Positions 33,814 through 43,163 of a stretch of 64,000 bases of DNA are shown here, in pieces; within the stretch, counting starts at the first letter, position 1; each line of letters opens with the position of its first letter. A model generated the notes under the pieces. That model had not been told where the DNA came from, did not search any database, and was given only the letters and a program-made list of their open reading frames with translations. The DNA comes from Pseudomonadota bacterium (GTDB lineage: Bacteria > Bdellovibrionota > Bacteriovoracia > Bacteriovoracales > Bacteriovoracaceae). The position numbers and the translations under genes are program-made. The stretch spans positions 310,001 to 374,000 of the forward strand of contig JAIYBW010000003.1 in NCBI GenBank assembly GCA_027488375.1. Direction: 5' to 3'.

Positions 33814-34755
33814 TTAATCGACTGTTGGATTCATCTTATGTTCAATGGCATAGATGACTGCATCCTTAAAGAGTTGCCAAAATTGATTGGTTTCGGCCGG
33901 ATTGGAATTTGGTAACTCCAAGGTGTACGTAGGAATATGCTTTTCTTTGCCGGCCCAATTGCCTAGGCTTCCAGGGAATATGGGATAATTAGAAACCTTA
34001 TAACCTGAAGCTTTATTACTCATCTGCTCGAGGAGTAATTTTGCTCCTTTATTGTCATCAGCTCTGAGAGAGGGACCATCATAATCAAGCAAAGTGAGTG
34101 GTGCATGAACAGAGATAACTTTATTCGGTTTATATCTAAGAACAAGGTTCATTTGAAAGATTGTTTCTTGCTCTGATGCTGATGAATGCCCTGGAAATTT
34201 TCTTTTATCAGACTTGAGTTGTTGCTTCCATCTTTTGTGGGCATCCGTTTTCCAGTCTGCGGTTGGAAAATTTCTATTTACATCCACCCCACGACCATTT
34301 GTTCGTGTAGGCTTAGGAACTAAAAATGAATCAGGTGCAACAATAGGAGCAATAACTATTAACTTATCTTTATGAGTTGAATTTGCAGAAAGTTCATTCA
34401 TCAAATCCCAGCAAAATTTTATGGGAGTTATTTCATCCCCGTGAACACCACAGAGGATAAGGGTCGTATTGGCCTTGGCCGTTTCAGAGTTCTCATCACC
34501 AAATACTGTCCAGATGAGGGGAGTTCCTAAATTCGAATTTCTAACATGATTCCAATTAAAATTTTCACAGAAGGGTTTCCCCCATTGATAATCCTGAAAT
34601 TTGATTTCAAGCTGTGTGCACATTTTTTTTATAGGATCAGATAAGGAAATTGATGAGACTAGGTTTTTATCATCGGCCAGTGTAAAATTATGAAAAATAG
34701 TGAGAACACTATAAAAAATTATTTTAATAAAACATGATAATCTCATGCTGAACAT
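33814..34755 (-). CDS. Exported M14-family zinc carboxypeptidase-like protein
   Basis: 313 aa (an alternative ATG at 34746 is possible). The hydrophobic N-terminus (LSCFIKIIFYSVLTIFHNFTLA) is a signal sequence. The HxxE zinc motif is in LCGVHGDEITPIKFCWDLM. GVDVNRNFPTADW holds the substrate Arg/Asn, SVHAPLTLLDYDG the third zinc His, and PTYTLELPNSN the catalytic Glu. This is the pattern of MpaA-like peptide amidases and related M14 enzymes that cut peptidoglycan peptides. It probably works in the periplasm. It starts 15 bp from a divergent ATP-grasp ligase gene. Confidence 0.88.
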   Translation of the reverse strand: MFSMRLSCFIKIIFYSVLTIFHNFTLADDKNLVSSISLSDPIKKMCTQLEIKFQDYQWGKPFCENFNWNHVRNSNLGTPLIWTVFGDENSETAKANTTLILCGVHGDEITPIKFCWDLMNELSANSTHKDKLIVIAPIVAPDSFLVPKPTRTNGRGVDVNRNFPTADWKTDAHKRWKQQLKSDKRKFPGHSSASEQETIFQMNLVLRYKPNKVISVHAPLTLLDYDGPSLRADDNKGAKLLLEQMSNKASGYKVSNYPIFPGSLGNWAGKEKHIPTYTLELPNSNPAETNQFWQLFKDAVIYAIEHKMNPTVD

Positions 34756-34770
34756 TTTATATGAAGCTCA

Positions 34771-35583
34771 ATGAATAAACTAGTTGTGGTTGCTAAAAAT
34801 AAGGACACTTATTTTATTAAAAGACTGATTGAAGAGGTCGGGGATTCTGCTGTTTTATTTAACCCTTGGCTCGACTATCAAATACCTGAAGGTCAAAAAT
34901 ATCTTGTTCGCACGACCGGTGTTTATGGAAATGATCTAGATCTTCACGTCCTTGGGACGCTTTCAAATGAAAAATTAATAAATCCCCTAGATTCCCTCAA
35001 AATATTTCGTTCTAAGCCTTCTCAATATGAATGGTTAGAGTCTAAAGATTTACACACTCCAGAATGGATTAACTTGAAGTCTGTAGATCAATTAACTGTA
35101 GAAAAATTTTTCCGTCTTTTTCCGGATGCTGTGGTTAAACCTCAAATAGGCCAGGGAGGCTGGGGAATTGAGAGGATGACCTGGGATTATTTTAAAACTT
35201 GGTGGAAAAAGAAAAAGGGTATTGATGAAAATTTTATCCTTCAAAGATTTATTTCTAATGCTTTGGAATTGAGGTGTTTTTTTATCAAGGGAGACCTCAA
35301 AGTTACTCTTGAGCGAAAGTCAAAAACTTCAATAACTGCGAATTTTAAGCAGCAGGGGCAAGCTTCATTGGCAGAATTACCAACTCATTTGGCCCCAGTC
35401 ATCGAAAAGATTATAGAGCTTTCAGGCCTTTACTACGGTGCGATCGATCTCCTTGTAGAGGGTGATGAAGTCTATTTTCTGGATATAAATGCTGTGCCCG
35501 GAATCGAACAACTAGAAGCTGTATCTCATCAAAATATCATGCGAAAACTCCTAACTGCCAATTTTTTTAGTCAATTATTCTAA
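34771..35583 (+). CDS. RimK-like ATP-grasp ligase
   Basis: 270 aa. ATP-grasp elements are visible: DAVVKPQIGQGGWGIERM (nucleotide-binding Lys and Gly-rich loop, near residues 118-135), FILQRFISNALELRCFFIKGD, and the metal-binding end YYGAIDLLVEGDEVYFLDINAVPGIEQL. It resembles RimK-type carboxylate-amine ligases that add amino acids to peptide or protein C-termini. The substrate is unknown. It shares a promoter region with the divergent M14 carboxypeptidase, a pairing that suggests building and trimming of the same peptide-like product. Confidence 0.88.
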   Translation: MNKLVVVAKNKDTYFIKRLIEEVGDSAVLFNPWLDYQIPEGQKYLVRTTGVYGNDLDLHVLGTLSNEKLINPLDSLKIFRSKPSQYEWLESKDLHTPEWINLKSVDQLTVEKFFRLFPDAVVKPQIGQGGWGIERMTWDYFKTWWKKKKGIDENFILQRFISNALELRCFFIKGDLKVTLERKSKTSITANFKQQGQASLAELPTHLAPVIEKIIELSGLYYGAIDLLVEGDEVYFLDINAVPGIEQLEAVSHQNIMRKLLTANFFSQLF

Positions 35584-35639
35584 AGTTATTAAGGATACCT
35601 CCGATAAGAAGCTTGAATTAAAGCGGCTAAGGAGCCTAT

Positions 35640-37598
35640 ATGCTTACAAGTTTTTCTGAATTTAAATACTACCAATCTTTCAGAGTCCCTGTTGAGTCTC
35701 GGGATGATGTTATGTTTTTAGTTGAGCATGAAAGTGATTCTGGCAAATTTGAATTTATAGAAAAAGTTAAGCTGATTGATGTCAGTATGACTGGACTTGG
35801 TTTTGTGACATCTGCTCCACTGGCCGTTGGAACGACTCTCAGATGCTCTTTGCAATTTAAACGACTCAGATTTGATTTTAGTGCAAGTATTGTGAGAGCT
35901 TTTCATAATATGGGTACTGTTAATGAAGATTCGATGAGCTATGGAGCCGAATTAGATCCTGAAGATTACGGAAACATGAAGCGATTTATTGAGCAGTACA
36001 TTCAAAGTTTGCCTCCAGAACGTTTAAAAGATAGCTTAGTAAAACTGGCCCTGACTCAACACTATGCCTCTGAAAAAGAGGGATTCGAGATGTTTTCACT
36101 TCTCTTATCTTTATTTAAAGATATTACTCAGTTTGGTGACAAGGAAAAATTTGTCGAATCAATGCTTGAAGAGATCGTAAGAATTCTCAATGGTCAGAGA
36201 GCTACGATTTTTTTAATCAATCCTGAATCGAATGAGCTTGAGGCTGTTGCTGCACTTGGAATTGATAAAGAACTCTTACGTTTTGATTACAGAAAAGGTA
36301 TTGCAGGATCTGTCTTCACGACGGGTGTATCATTAAATATTGATTGTAAAACGGATAAGGTCAGATTTTCTGAGGAAATGGATCGATTAACAGGTTTTGA
36401 TACTAAATCAATTATCTGTAGTCCCATTACGAATAGAGAAGATAAAATCATTGGGGTTATCGAGGTCTTAAATAAACGAAATGAAGATCGATTTACTGCT
36501 GAAGATGAAAAAACAATGAAAGTACTAGCACTCATTCTTTCATCTGTTTTTCATCACTATAATCCGATCTCTGAAAAATCATTAATTAGAAGATTTTCTA
36601 CTCCTTACGATAGAGAATTTGCATGGATTGGTCGCTCTTCACAAACTTCGGACATCCGCAGAGCAGTTGTTCGCTTGAAAGATATTGATTCACCTCTACT
36701 CATCAATGGTGAAGCAGGGGTTGGGAAAAAACTTTTTGCCAGAATCATACATCATGAGGGTAAAAGGGGTCTCTCTTCCTATTTTGTCATTCAATGTAAA
36801 GGCGTCGATCCTGAGGCCCTGACGACTGAGATTTTTGGTGGACCGGGCCAAAAAAGCAAACTTGAAGAATGTATTGCTGGAACAATTGTTTTTGATGAAA
36901 TAGGTTATATGCCAATCTCTTTACAGGCAAAACTCCTAAAAGTTCTCCAGGAAAGAAGAATATCTGGATCTCATATTTCAATTGATGTGAGGGCGATATT
37001 TACATCAAGTCGAAATCTGAAACAAATGGTTGAAGAAGATGGTTCATTTAATCCTGAACTTTTAAACTATATGTCCTCATCTGAAGTCAGTGTTGATCCG
37101 CTTAGAAAGAGAACCCAAGACGTTGAAGATTTGTTATCTTTCTATTTGAAAAAAGAGTGTAAAAAGCAGGGATTCCTACTAAAAGACTTTAGTGAAGATG
37201 TTCGTGAGCAACTCGTCAATTATAGTTGGCCAGGGAACGTCAACGAATTAAAGCAAGCAGTGGAGAAAGCTGTTCTGTACAATCCAAAGTCTCATGTGAT
37301 TTGCGATCTTGGGACAAAATCAACTCCCATTATTGATTTATCTAAGTCAAGTTCACTGATTCTAGAGAACATTCCACATGCTGATGACTCTCAATTACCC
37401 TTAAAAGACAGAGTGGCCCTTGTTGAGCGAGAGATGATACTGGCCGAGATTAAGAGACATAAGGGGAATAAATCTAAAGCTGCAATTGCCATGGGAATAT
37501 CGAGGGAGGCACTTCGTAAGAAAATGCTGATTTCAGATGAGATCATTGAACAATTAAAAGTACCAGAGGCACAAAAACAAGAAAAGAAAGTTGCCTAA
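35640..37598 (+). CDS. PilZ-GAF-AAA+-Fis regulator lacking GAFTGA
   Basis: 652 aa. An N-terminal PilZ-like domain (about 13-115, with LIDVSMTGLGF as the D/NxSxxG motif) is followed by a GAF domain (about 165-305, GIAGSVFTTGVSLNI and ICSPITNREDKIIGVIEVLNK). An NtrC-like AAA+ domain (about 325-550) and a Fis-type helix-turn-helix (NKSKAAIAMGISREALRKK, near 605-625) complete it. Walker A INGEAGVGKK and Walker B TIVFDEIG are kept. The segment between, EIFGGPGQKSKLEECIAGT, is short and has no GAFTGA loop, the sigma-54 contact. It therefore probably does not drive sigma-54 in the standard way. It lies just upstream of cdaA. Confidence 0.9.
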   Translation: MLTSFSEFKYYQSFRVPVESRDDVMFLVEHESDSGKFEFIEKVKLIDVSMTGLGFVTSAPLAVGTTLRCSLQFKRLRFDFSASIVRAFHNMGTVNEDSMSYGAELDPEDYGNMKRFIEQYIQSLPPERLKDSLVKLALTQHYASEKEGFEMFSLLLSLFKDITQFGDKEKFVESMLEEIVRILNGQRATIFLINPESNELEAVAALGIDKELLRFDYRKGIAGSVFTTGVSLNIDCKTDKVRFSEEMDRLTGFDTKSIICSPITNREDKIIGVIEVLNKRNEDRFTAEDEKTMKVLALILSSVFHHYNPISEKSLIRRFSTPYDREFAWIGRSSQTSDIRRAVVRLKDIDSPLLINGEAGVGKKLFARIIHHEGKRGLSSYFVIQCKGVDPEALTTEIFGGPGQKSKLEECIAGTIVFDEIGYMPISLQAKLLKVLQERRISGSHISIDVRAIFTSSRNLKQMVEEDGSFNPELLNYMSSSEVSVDPLRKRTQDVEDLLSFYLKKECKKQGFLLKDFSEDVREQLVNYSWPGNVNELKQAVEKAVLYNPKSHVICDLGTKSTPIIDLSKSSSLILENIPHADDSQLPLKDRVALVEREMILAEIKRHKGNKSKAAIAMGISREALRKKMLISDEIIEQLKVPEAQKQEKKVA

Positions 37599-37670
37599 TA
37601 ATTAGATTTAAAAATCCTTTCATTTTGTAGTGGTAAAGACCGATAGATGTAATATTACGAGGACTGTCTA

Positions 37671-38474
37671 TTGCAACAACTTGGAATACTCATCTCCAAT
37701 TTCAGACTGCTTGATCTGCTAGACATTTTTGTCGTGGCCATCATCATGTATCGGTTCTTGTTTATTATCCAAGGTACACGTGCGTACCAAATGCTTTTTG
37801 GAATTATTGCTCTGGCCATCCTATGGTGGTTTTCTAAATATTACGAACTCTATTCACTGAGCTGGATTTTACACAATTTCTTTGATTACCTTTTTATTAT
37901 TTTAATTGTCCTTTTCCAGGATCAAATCAAGAGTACTTTAGCATCACTTACAACAACGAAATTCTTAGGACGAAATAGTCGAACCAAATTTGATCAACAA
38001 ATTGAGGAAGTGATTGCGGCCTGTCTTGCATTATCAAGAGAAAGAACTGGCGCACTTATTGTCTTTGAAAAAAATCAAGGCTTACTTAATTATTCTTCAA
38101 GTGGAACAAGACTTGATTGCCGAATACATTCAGATATTATTTATTCAATTTTCCAGAATAAATCGCCCCTTCACGATGGAGCCATCATCATTTTTAGTGG
38201 ATTCATTCAAGCCGCTGGTTGTTTCTTGCCCTTATCAAAAAATGTTGAAATTGATCGCCATTATGGGACTCGTCACAGGGCCGCACTTGGTATTACAGAG
38301 ATCTCAGATGCTGTTGTTGTAACTGTTTCTGAAGAAACGGGTCGAATTAATATATGCTATTCAGGGATCTTTTATTACGTCGATTCTGAGGAACAACTGA
38401 GAAAGAATTTAAGAAAATTTCTTCTGGAAATTGACAAGATTTCTTCTGAAGTTTCTTTTGGGAAATCTCTATGA
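37671..38474 (+). CDS. cdaA: Diadenylate cyclase CdaA
   Basis: 267 aa with a TTG start at 37671, supported by GAGGA at 37659-37663. Three N-terminal transmembrane helices (about residues 10-85) precede the DisA_N catalytic domain. Its DGA motif is in SPLHDGAIIIFSG and its RHR motif in YGTRHRAALGI. CdaA joins two ATP to make c-di-AMP. The next genes are cdaR (4-bp overlap) and glmM, the conserved module in which both partners modulate CdaA. c-di-AMP usually controls potassium and osmotic balance and wall integrity. Confidence 0.96.
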   Translation: MQQLGILISNFRLLDLLDIFVVAIIMYRFLFIIQGTRAYQMLFGIIALAILWWFSKYYELYSLSWILHNFFDYLFIILIVLFQDQIKSTLASLTTTKFLGRNSRTKFDQQIEEVIAACLALSRERTGALIVFEKNQGLLNYSSSGTRLDCRIHSDIIYSIFQNKSPLHDGAIIIFSGFIQAAGCFLPLSKNVEIDRHYGTRHRAALGITEISDAVVVTVSEETGRINICYSGIFYYVDSEEQLRKNLRKFLLEIDKISSEVSFGKSL

Positions 38475-39391
38475 CGATGAAATTGAAGTTGAAAAAGCAT
38501 TCATTGAAATTTCTTTCCTTATTTCTTTCTTTGTTTTTATGGGCGTATATTTTAAATTCTGAAAAACTTAGTTTTGAAAAAATTGTTTACCTTGATTACA
38601 TCCTTCCTGAAGATATGATTTTTAGTCAAAAACCTCCCCAAGAGGTTATTTTTAATATTGAAGGTCCGAGAGCATTTATTAAGACTGTTTTAGATAGAGA
38701 AGATCGGATGTTGATAGACTTAAATCGAGTTAATCAAAAAAAACAACTTTCTTTTTATGTTGACTTTAATTCAGCTCAGCTTAATTTGCCGTTTGGGATG
38801 ATTGTTGAAAATGTTTCCTTGAGAAGAATTCCGATTAAGCTTGAAAGGAAATTTACTAAAATGCTCCCCATTAAGGTAGAATATTCCTCATCACTTCCTG
38901 AGGGCTTTTCATTTCAAAAGTTTCAAGTTTCTACAACTGAAGTTGAAGTTCAGGGACCAAAAACTATTTTAGAAAGCCTAAAATCTATTTCAACAAGACC
39001 AATTGATTTTGATTCTTTAATTGGTCATGATTCTTTAGTTTTAGAGCCGGTCCTGCCTGATGATAGGCTTTCATTTCCTCGCAATGAGGAAATAAAGATT
39101 AACTATGTCTTAAAACTAAACTCATCAGAGCTTCTTTTAAAAGATATTCCCATTAAATTTCTTTCAAAAAATAAAAATATTTTTTCAAAAATTAAAAAGG
39201 CTTCAGTAAAGGTTAAATTGGATAAAATAGCCCTTAAAAACCGATCAAATATATCTTCTTCTGTTCAGATCTGGGCAGATATCTCATCTAGTAAAACTGG
39301 TGAAGTTATTATTCCGCTCAATGTTGTTTTGCCTCCAGGAGTAGAACTTTTAGAGGTAAACCCGAAGACCATTCTTGTTAATATTCAATAA
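38471..39391 (+). CDS. cdaR: CdaR (YbbR-domain) regulator of CdaA
   Basis: 306 aa. One N-terminal transmembrane helix (LKFLSLFLSLFLWAYILNS, about 12-30) anchors an extracytoplasmic chain with YbbR repeats. Typical strand patterns are VIFNIEGPRAFIKTV, VSLRRIPIKLERKF and TTEVEVQGPKTILESLKSISTRPIDF. The ATG overlaps the cdaA stop. In Firmicutes CdaR binds CdaA through its membrane part and regulates the cyclase; the same is inferred here from the gene order. Confidence 0.93.
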   Translation: MTMKLKLKKHSLKFLSLFLSLFLWAYILNSEKLSFEKIVYLDYILPEDMIFSQKPPQEVIFNIEGPRAFIKTVLDREDRMLIDLNRVNQKKQLSFYVDFNSAQLNLPFGMIVENVSLRRIPIKLERKFTKMLPIKVEYSSSLPEGFSFQKFQVSTTEVEVQGPKTILESLKSISTRPIDFDSLIGHDSLVLEPVLPDDRLSFPRNEEIKINYVLKLNSSELLLKDIPIKFLSKNKNIFSKIKKASVKVKLDKIALKNRSNISSSVQIWADISSSKTGEVIIPLNVVLPPGVELLEVNPKTILVNIQ

Positions 39392-39437
39392 AATGATATA
39401 GTTAAATCAGAAATTATCACTTCTATTGTAGGTCTAT

Positions 39438-40796
39438 ATGTCTGAGCGTAGATTATTTGGTACTGATGGTGTTCGAGGGAAAGCGAATGTCTTTCCTATG
39501 ACTGGTGAAGTTGCTTTTGTTTTAGGCCGAGCGGTTACGAGCTACTTTCAACAAAATTTTCATAAAAAACCACTTATCATTATTGGTAAAGACACTAGAC
39601 TTTCATGCTATATGTTGGAGCAAGCTTTTTCAGCGGGTGTTTGCTCTCAGGGTGGCCGGGCCATTTTAACAGGTCCTTTGCCAACTCCAGGTGTTGCTTT
39701 CGTTACTCAAAGTATGCGTGCTGATGCAGGGGTCATGATTTCTGCTTCTCATAATTCGTTTGAAGATAATGGAATTAAGATTTTTGATCGAACAGGCCAT
39801 AAATTACCTGATGAGATTGAAATCGAGCTTGAAAAAATGGTTCTTGATCCAAGTCTGATTTCAGTTCGTTTAGGGGATCAATTAGGAAATGCCAAAAGAC
39901 TCGATGAGGTTATTGGGCGATATATCGTTCAAACCAAAGCAGCCCTTTCTCCTCAATATAGTCTTGAAGGGCTTAGAATCGTTGTCGATGGGGCCAATGG
40001 TGCTGGATATAAATTAGCTCCTGTTGTTTTTGAGGAGCTTGGGGCCGAAGTTATTCCTTTAGGCAATACACCGAACGGTACAAATATTAACCGTGGTTGC
40101 GGAGCTCTTCATCCTCAACTGTGCGCTGAGACTGTAAAAAAATATCGGGCCGACTTAGGAGTTTGTCTCGATGGAGATGGGGATCGCCTGACAATTGTTG
40201 ATTCTCGTGGGGATGTCATTCACGGAGATCGATTAATTGGTTTATGTGGAAAGTTTTTAAAAGATAATCAAGAAATTGGTCCTTCAAAAGAAGTTGTTGG
40301 GACCGTTATGAGCAATTTTGGACTCGAACATTTCCTCCAGAAACAGGGTCTCAATTTTATTAGAACTGCAGTGGGTGATCGTTATATTGTTGAGCATATG
40401 CGCCAGTCTGGTGCTTTGTTTGGTGGTGAACCTTCAGGACATTTGGTTTTTAAAAAATATTCCACCACGGGTGACGGTATTTTGGCAGCTCTGAAAGTGA
40501 TTGAGAGCATCAAGTTCTATGATAAAGATCTTTGTGATCTTACTCATGAAATAGAACTCTTTCCTCAGGTCATAGAAAATGTTCAGGTTCAGAAAAGAGT
40601 TCCTTTTGAGAATGTTCCTGAAATTCAAGAGGCTTTATTAAAGGCACAGAATCAATTAAAAGATGAAGGCCGAGTTCTCTTAAGGTATTCTGGAACTGAA
40701 GCCCTTGCCAGAGTCATGGTAGAGGGAAGACACCAAAAATTAGTGTCTGAAGTTTGTAAAGAAATCGCTACCGTTGTTCAAAAGGTTTTAGGTTAA
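39438..40796 (+). CDS. glmM: Phosphoglucosamine mutase
   Basis: 452 aa. Converts glucosamine-6-phosphate to glucosamine-1-phosphate for UDP-GlcNAc. Motifs: FGTDGVRGKAN at the N-terminus, MISASHNSFEDNGIK with the phosphoserine near residue 104, CLDGDGDRLTIVD as metal-binding loop, GGEPSGHLVF as sugar-binding loop, and LRYSGTEALARVMVEG as phosphate-binding loop. It follows cdaR, completing the cdaA-cdaR-glmM module in which GlmM is known in other bacteria to bind and inhibit CdaA. Confidence 0.97.
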   Translation: MSERRLFGTDGVRGKANVFPMTGEVAFVLGRAVTSYFQQNFHKKPLIIIGKDTRLSCYMLEQAFSAGVCSQGGRAILTGPLPTPGVAFVTQSMRADAGVMISASHNSFEDNGIKIFDRTGHKLPDEIEIELEKMVLDPSLISVRLGDQLGNAKRLDEVIGRYIVQTKAALSPQYSLEGLRIVVDGANGAGYKLAPVVFEELGAEVIPLGNTPNGTNINRGCGALHPQLCAETVKKYRADLGVCLDGDGDRLTIVDSRGDVIHGDRLIGLCGKFLKDNQEIGPSKEVVGTVMSNFGLEHFLQKQGLNFIRTAVGDRYIVEHMRQSGALFGGEPSGHLVFKKYSTTGDGILAALKVIESIKFYDKDLCDLTHEIELFPQVIENVQVQKRVPFENVPEIQEALLKAQNQLKDEGRVLLRYSGTEALARVMVEGRHQKLVSEVCKEIATVVQKVLG

Positions 40797-40799
40797 CCC

Positions 40800-41561
40800 A
40801 TGAAGTTTCCGCGTTTAGGCGTTAATATTGATCACGTGGCAACTCTTAGGCAGCAGCGTGGTGAAAATTATCCTGATGTTACACGGGCCGCTGATATTGT
40901 TCTGGCCGCTGGCGCCCATCAAATTACCATTCACTTAAGAGAGGATCGTCGTCATATCCAGGATGCTGATGTCCCTTCAGTGCATAAGATGTGTAGTCAT
41001 TTTGATTTGCCACTTAATTTAGAAATGGGTTGTTCAGATGAAATGATTGAAATAGCCATTCTTGAAAAACCAGAATGGGTTTGTCTTGTCCCTGAAAAAA
41101 GAGAAGAGCGTACAACTGAAGGGGGGCTAGATGTTCTCAGCCCCTTTAATTTTGATCGAATTAAATTGGCCTGTGAAAAGTTAAAAAAATTTAGTCCAGA
41201 GACTAAGATTTCTCTTTTTGTAGAATGCCACGAGGAAGTCCTCAAGAAATGTGTGGAAATGCCTATTGATGCCGTTGAAATTCATACTGGTGATTACGCT
41301 AGAGACTTTCAAGATTCTAAAGATATTTCTCATCATTTAAAATCTTACAAGAAACTAAAAAAAATTATCAAAAATGCAGGACTAGGTTATCACGCTGGTC
41401 ATGGCCTAACTTTAAGTTCTCTTGAGCCTTTACTCAAAGAAAAAATCTTTGAAGAGTATAACATTGGTCACTGGATAATTTCTGAATCCATATTTTTAGG
41501 ATTGGGACCAGTTGTTAAAGAAATGCTTGCCTTAATTAATAAATATCCCCTCGAGGACTAG
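40800..41561 (+). CDS. pdxJ: Pyridoxine 5'-phosphate synthase
   Basis: 253 aa. A TIM-barrel enzyme of the DXP-dependent vitamin B6 route, condensing 1-deoxyxylulose-5-phosphate with an aminoacetone phosphate. N-terminal LGVNIDHVATLRQQRGENYPD, then IHLREDRRHIQDADV, NLEMGCSDEM, VPEKREERTTEGGLDV, EIHTGDYA and the C-terminal AGHGLTLSS and YNIGHWIISESIFLGL are diagnostic. Only 3 bp separate it from glmM and none from nnr. Confidence 0.98.
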   Translation: MKFPRLGVNIDHVATLRQQRGENYPDVTRAADIVLAAGAHQITIHLREDRRHIQDADVPSVHKMCSHFDLPLNLEMGCSDEMIEIAILEKPEWVCLVPEKREERTTEGGLDVLSPFNFDRIKLACEKLKKFSPETKISLFVECHEEVLKKCVEMPIDAVEIHTGDYARDFQDSKDISHHLKSYKKLKKIIKNAGLGYHAGHGLTLSSLEPLLKEKIFEEYNIGHWIISESIFLGLGPVVKEMLALINKYPLED

Positions 41562-43163
41562 ATGAGAATTGTGACTCAAACTGAAATGAAAGAATTGGAA
41601 GCCTTGGCCCAAAAAAAATTTCATTTTACTGAAAAGCTGATTATAGAAAATGTTGCTTCAGGAGCAGCAAGAATAATTGTTGAAAAGCTCGGTACCGACA
41701 TTCATTCGGGGGAATTAATTTTTCTGATTGGGAGAGGAAATAATGGTGGAACAGGGCTGGGAATCGCAAGACATCTCGCCTCAATGGGATTTGAAGCCCA
41801 AGCATTTTTACTCTTTGATAAAAATGATTCCTCTCAAGAAGTCAAAGATCAGCTTCGTATAGCTGAAGCCTATGGAGTTCGCACGGCCTATATTGATGAT
41901 GTCGCTGATATAGAGGCTTACTTTCAGCAAAATTCTAACCCAAAAATTATTATCGATGCTATTTTTGGAACAGGTGTTCGCTTACCTTTGTCTCAATTCC
42001 TTTATGATGTGATTCATCTTATTAATCAAGAAAAAGCTTATACAATATCTCTTGATATTCCCACTGGGGTTGAAGGGGATACTGGTTTTATTCAAGGTAA
42101 TGCCATTCAAGCAGATCTAACTCTTGCAGTGACTTTACCTAAACTCGGTTATTACCAAGCTGATGGGGCAAAACTAGTGGGTGAGATAGCCATTATTCCC
42201 TCAGGTTTACCAAAATCACTGATCGAGAATGGGGGAGATAAGTTTTTAATTGATCAGCAAATTACTGATGAATTACCGCATGTCCGTAATAAATTTGGAG
42301 ATAAAAGACTCTTTGGTCATACACTTGTTATAGGTGGATCACATGGTCTAACGGGTGCATTGGTCATGGCCTCTACTGCGGCAATAAAAGTCGGGGCCGG
42401 TCTTGTGACAGCAGCTACTTGGGAGCCACAGTACCAAGAGTTTATGACTCGTCTCATTCCAGAAGTCATGACAGGCTATGTTCCTCTTGATCAATCCAAG
42501 TGGGGACGACTTATTAAGGATCTTGAAAAATACGACTCAATTGTTATAGGCCCAGGTTTGGCCCGCTCAAATCGAGCAAGAATGCTGGTCCTCGAGATTC
42601 TGAATAATTTCTCTGGACCAGTTGTTTTAGATGCTGATGCTATTAATGTTCTTTCCTTAAAGGAAGATTCACAGGTCTTTATTTTAAGGAATGCTCCAAC
42701 TTTATTAACTCCTCACTTAGGAGAATTTAGTCGTTTTGCTGGTCTTGAAATCGCTGATGTTCTTAAATCTCCCTATTCTCATCTCAGAGAAGTGATTGAA
42801 CAGATTAATTGCACTGTGGTTTTAAAAGGACCTTGTACTTACTTAGGTCTGACAAATGGAAAAACATATTTTAACTATGCACCAAATGATGGGATGGCCA
42901 CAGGTGGTGTCGGGGACGTCCTTGCAGGGATTCTGGGTGGACTGATTGGTCAAGAAGCCAATGTAAAAAAACGGGATTCTCTTTATAATATTTATGAAAA
43001 TTTAAATAAAACAATTCTCATGGGAATTCTCATCCATACTATGGCGGGCAAGGCTGCTGCTGAAAAATATGGCGTCCGTCCTATGACAGCAACCAGCCTC
43101 ATTGAAGTTTTCCCTGAGGCTTTTAAAATGTTTGATGATTTTTTTAAATCGGAGTTTCGCTGA
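41562..43163 (+). CDS. nnr: Bifunctional NAD(P)HX epimerase / ADP-dependent dehydratase
   Basis: 533 aa. Repairs hydrated NAD(P)H. The N-terminal YjeF epimerase domain (1-215) has GRGNNGGTGLGIARHLA, in which Thr stands where the family's Asp usually follows NNGG, and IDAIFGTGVRLPL and LDIPTGVEGDTG. The C-terminal ribokinase-like dehydratase (about 240-530) has GGSHGLTGALVMASTAAIKVGAGLV, IGPGLARSN, VLDADAINVL and NDGMATGGVGDVLAGILGGL. The Asn-Gly-Thr substitution could weaken the epimerase half. Immediately followed by tsaE with a 1-bp overlap. Confidence 0.95.
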   Translation: MRIVTQTEMKELEALAQKKFHFTEKLIIENVASGAARIIVEKLGTDIHSGELIFLIGRGNNGGTGLGIARHLASMGFEAQAFLLFDKNDSSQEVKDQLRIAEAYGVRTAYIDDVADIEAYFQQNSNPKIIIDAIFGTGVRLPLSQFLYDVIHLINQEKAYTISLDIPTGVEGDTGFIQGNAIQADLTLAVTLPKLGYYQADGAKLVGEIAIIPSGLPKSLIENGGDKFLIDQQITDELPHVRNKFGDKRLFGHTLVIGGSHGLTGALVMASTAAIKVGAGLVTAATWEPQYQEFMTRLIPEVMTGYVPLDQSKWGRLIKDLEKYDSIVIGPGLARSNRARMLVLEILNNFSGPVVLDADAINVLSLKEDSQVFILRNAPTLLTPHLGEFSRFAGLEIADVLKSPYSHLREVIEQINCTVVLKGPCTYLGLTNGKTYFNYAPNDGMATGGVGDVLAGILGGLIGQEANVKKRDSLYNIYENLNKTILMGILIHTMAGKAAAEKYGVRPMTATSLIEVFPEAFKMFDDFFKSEFR

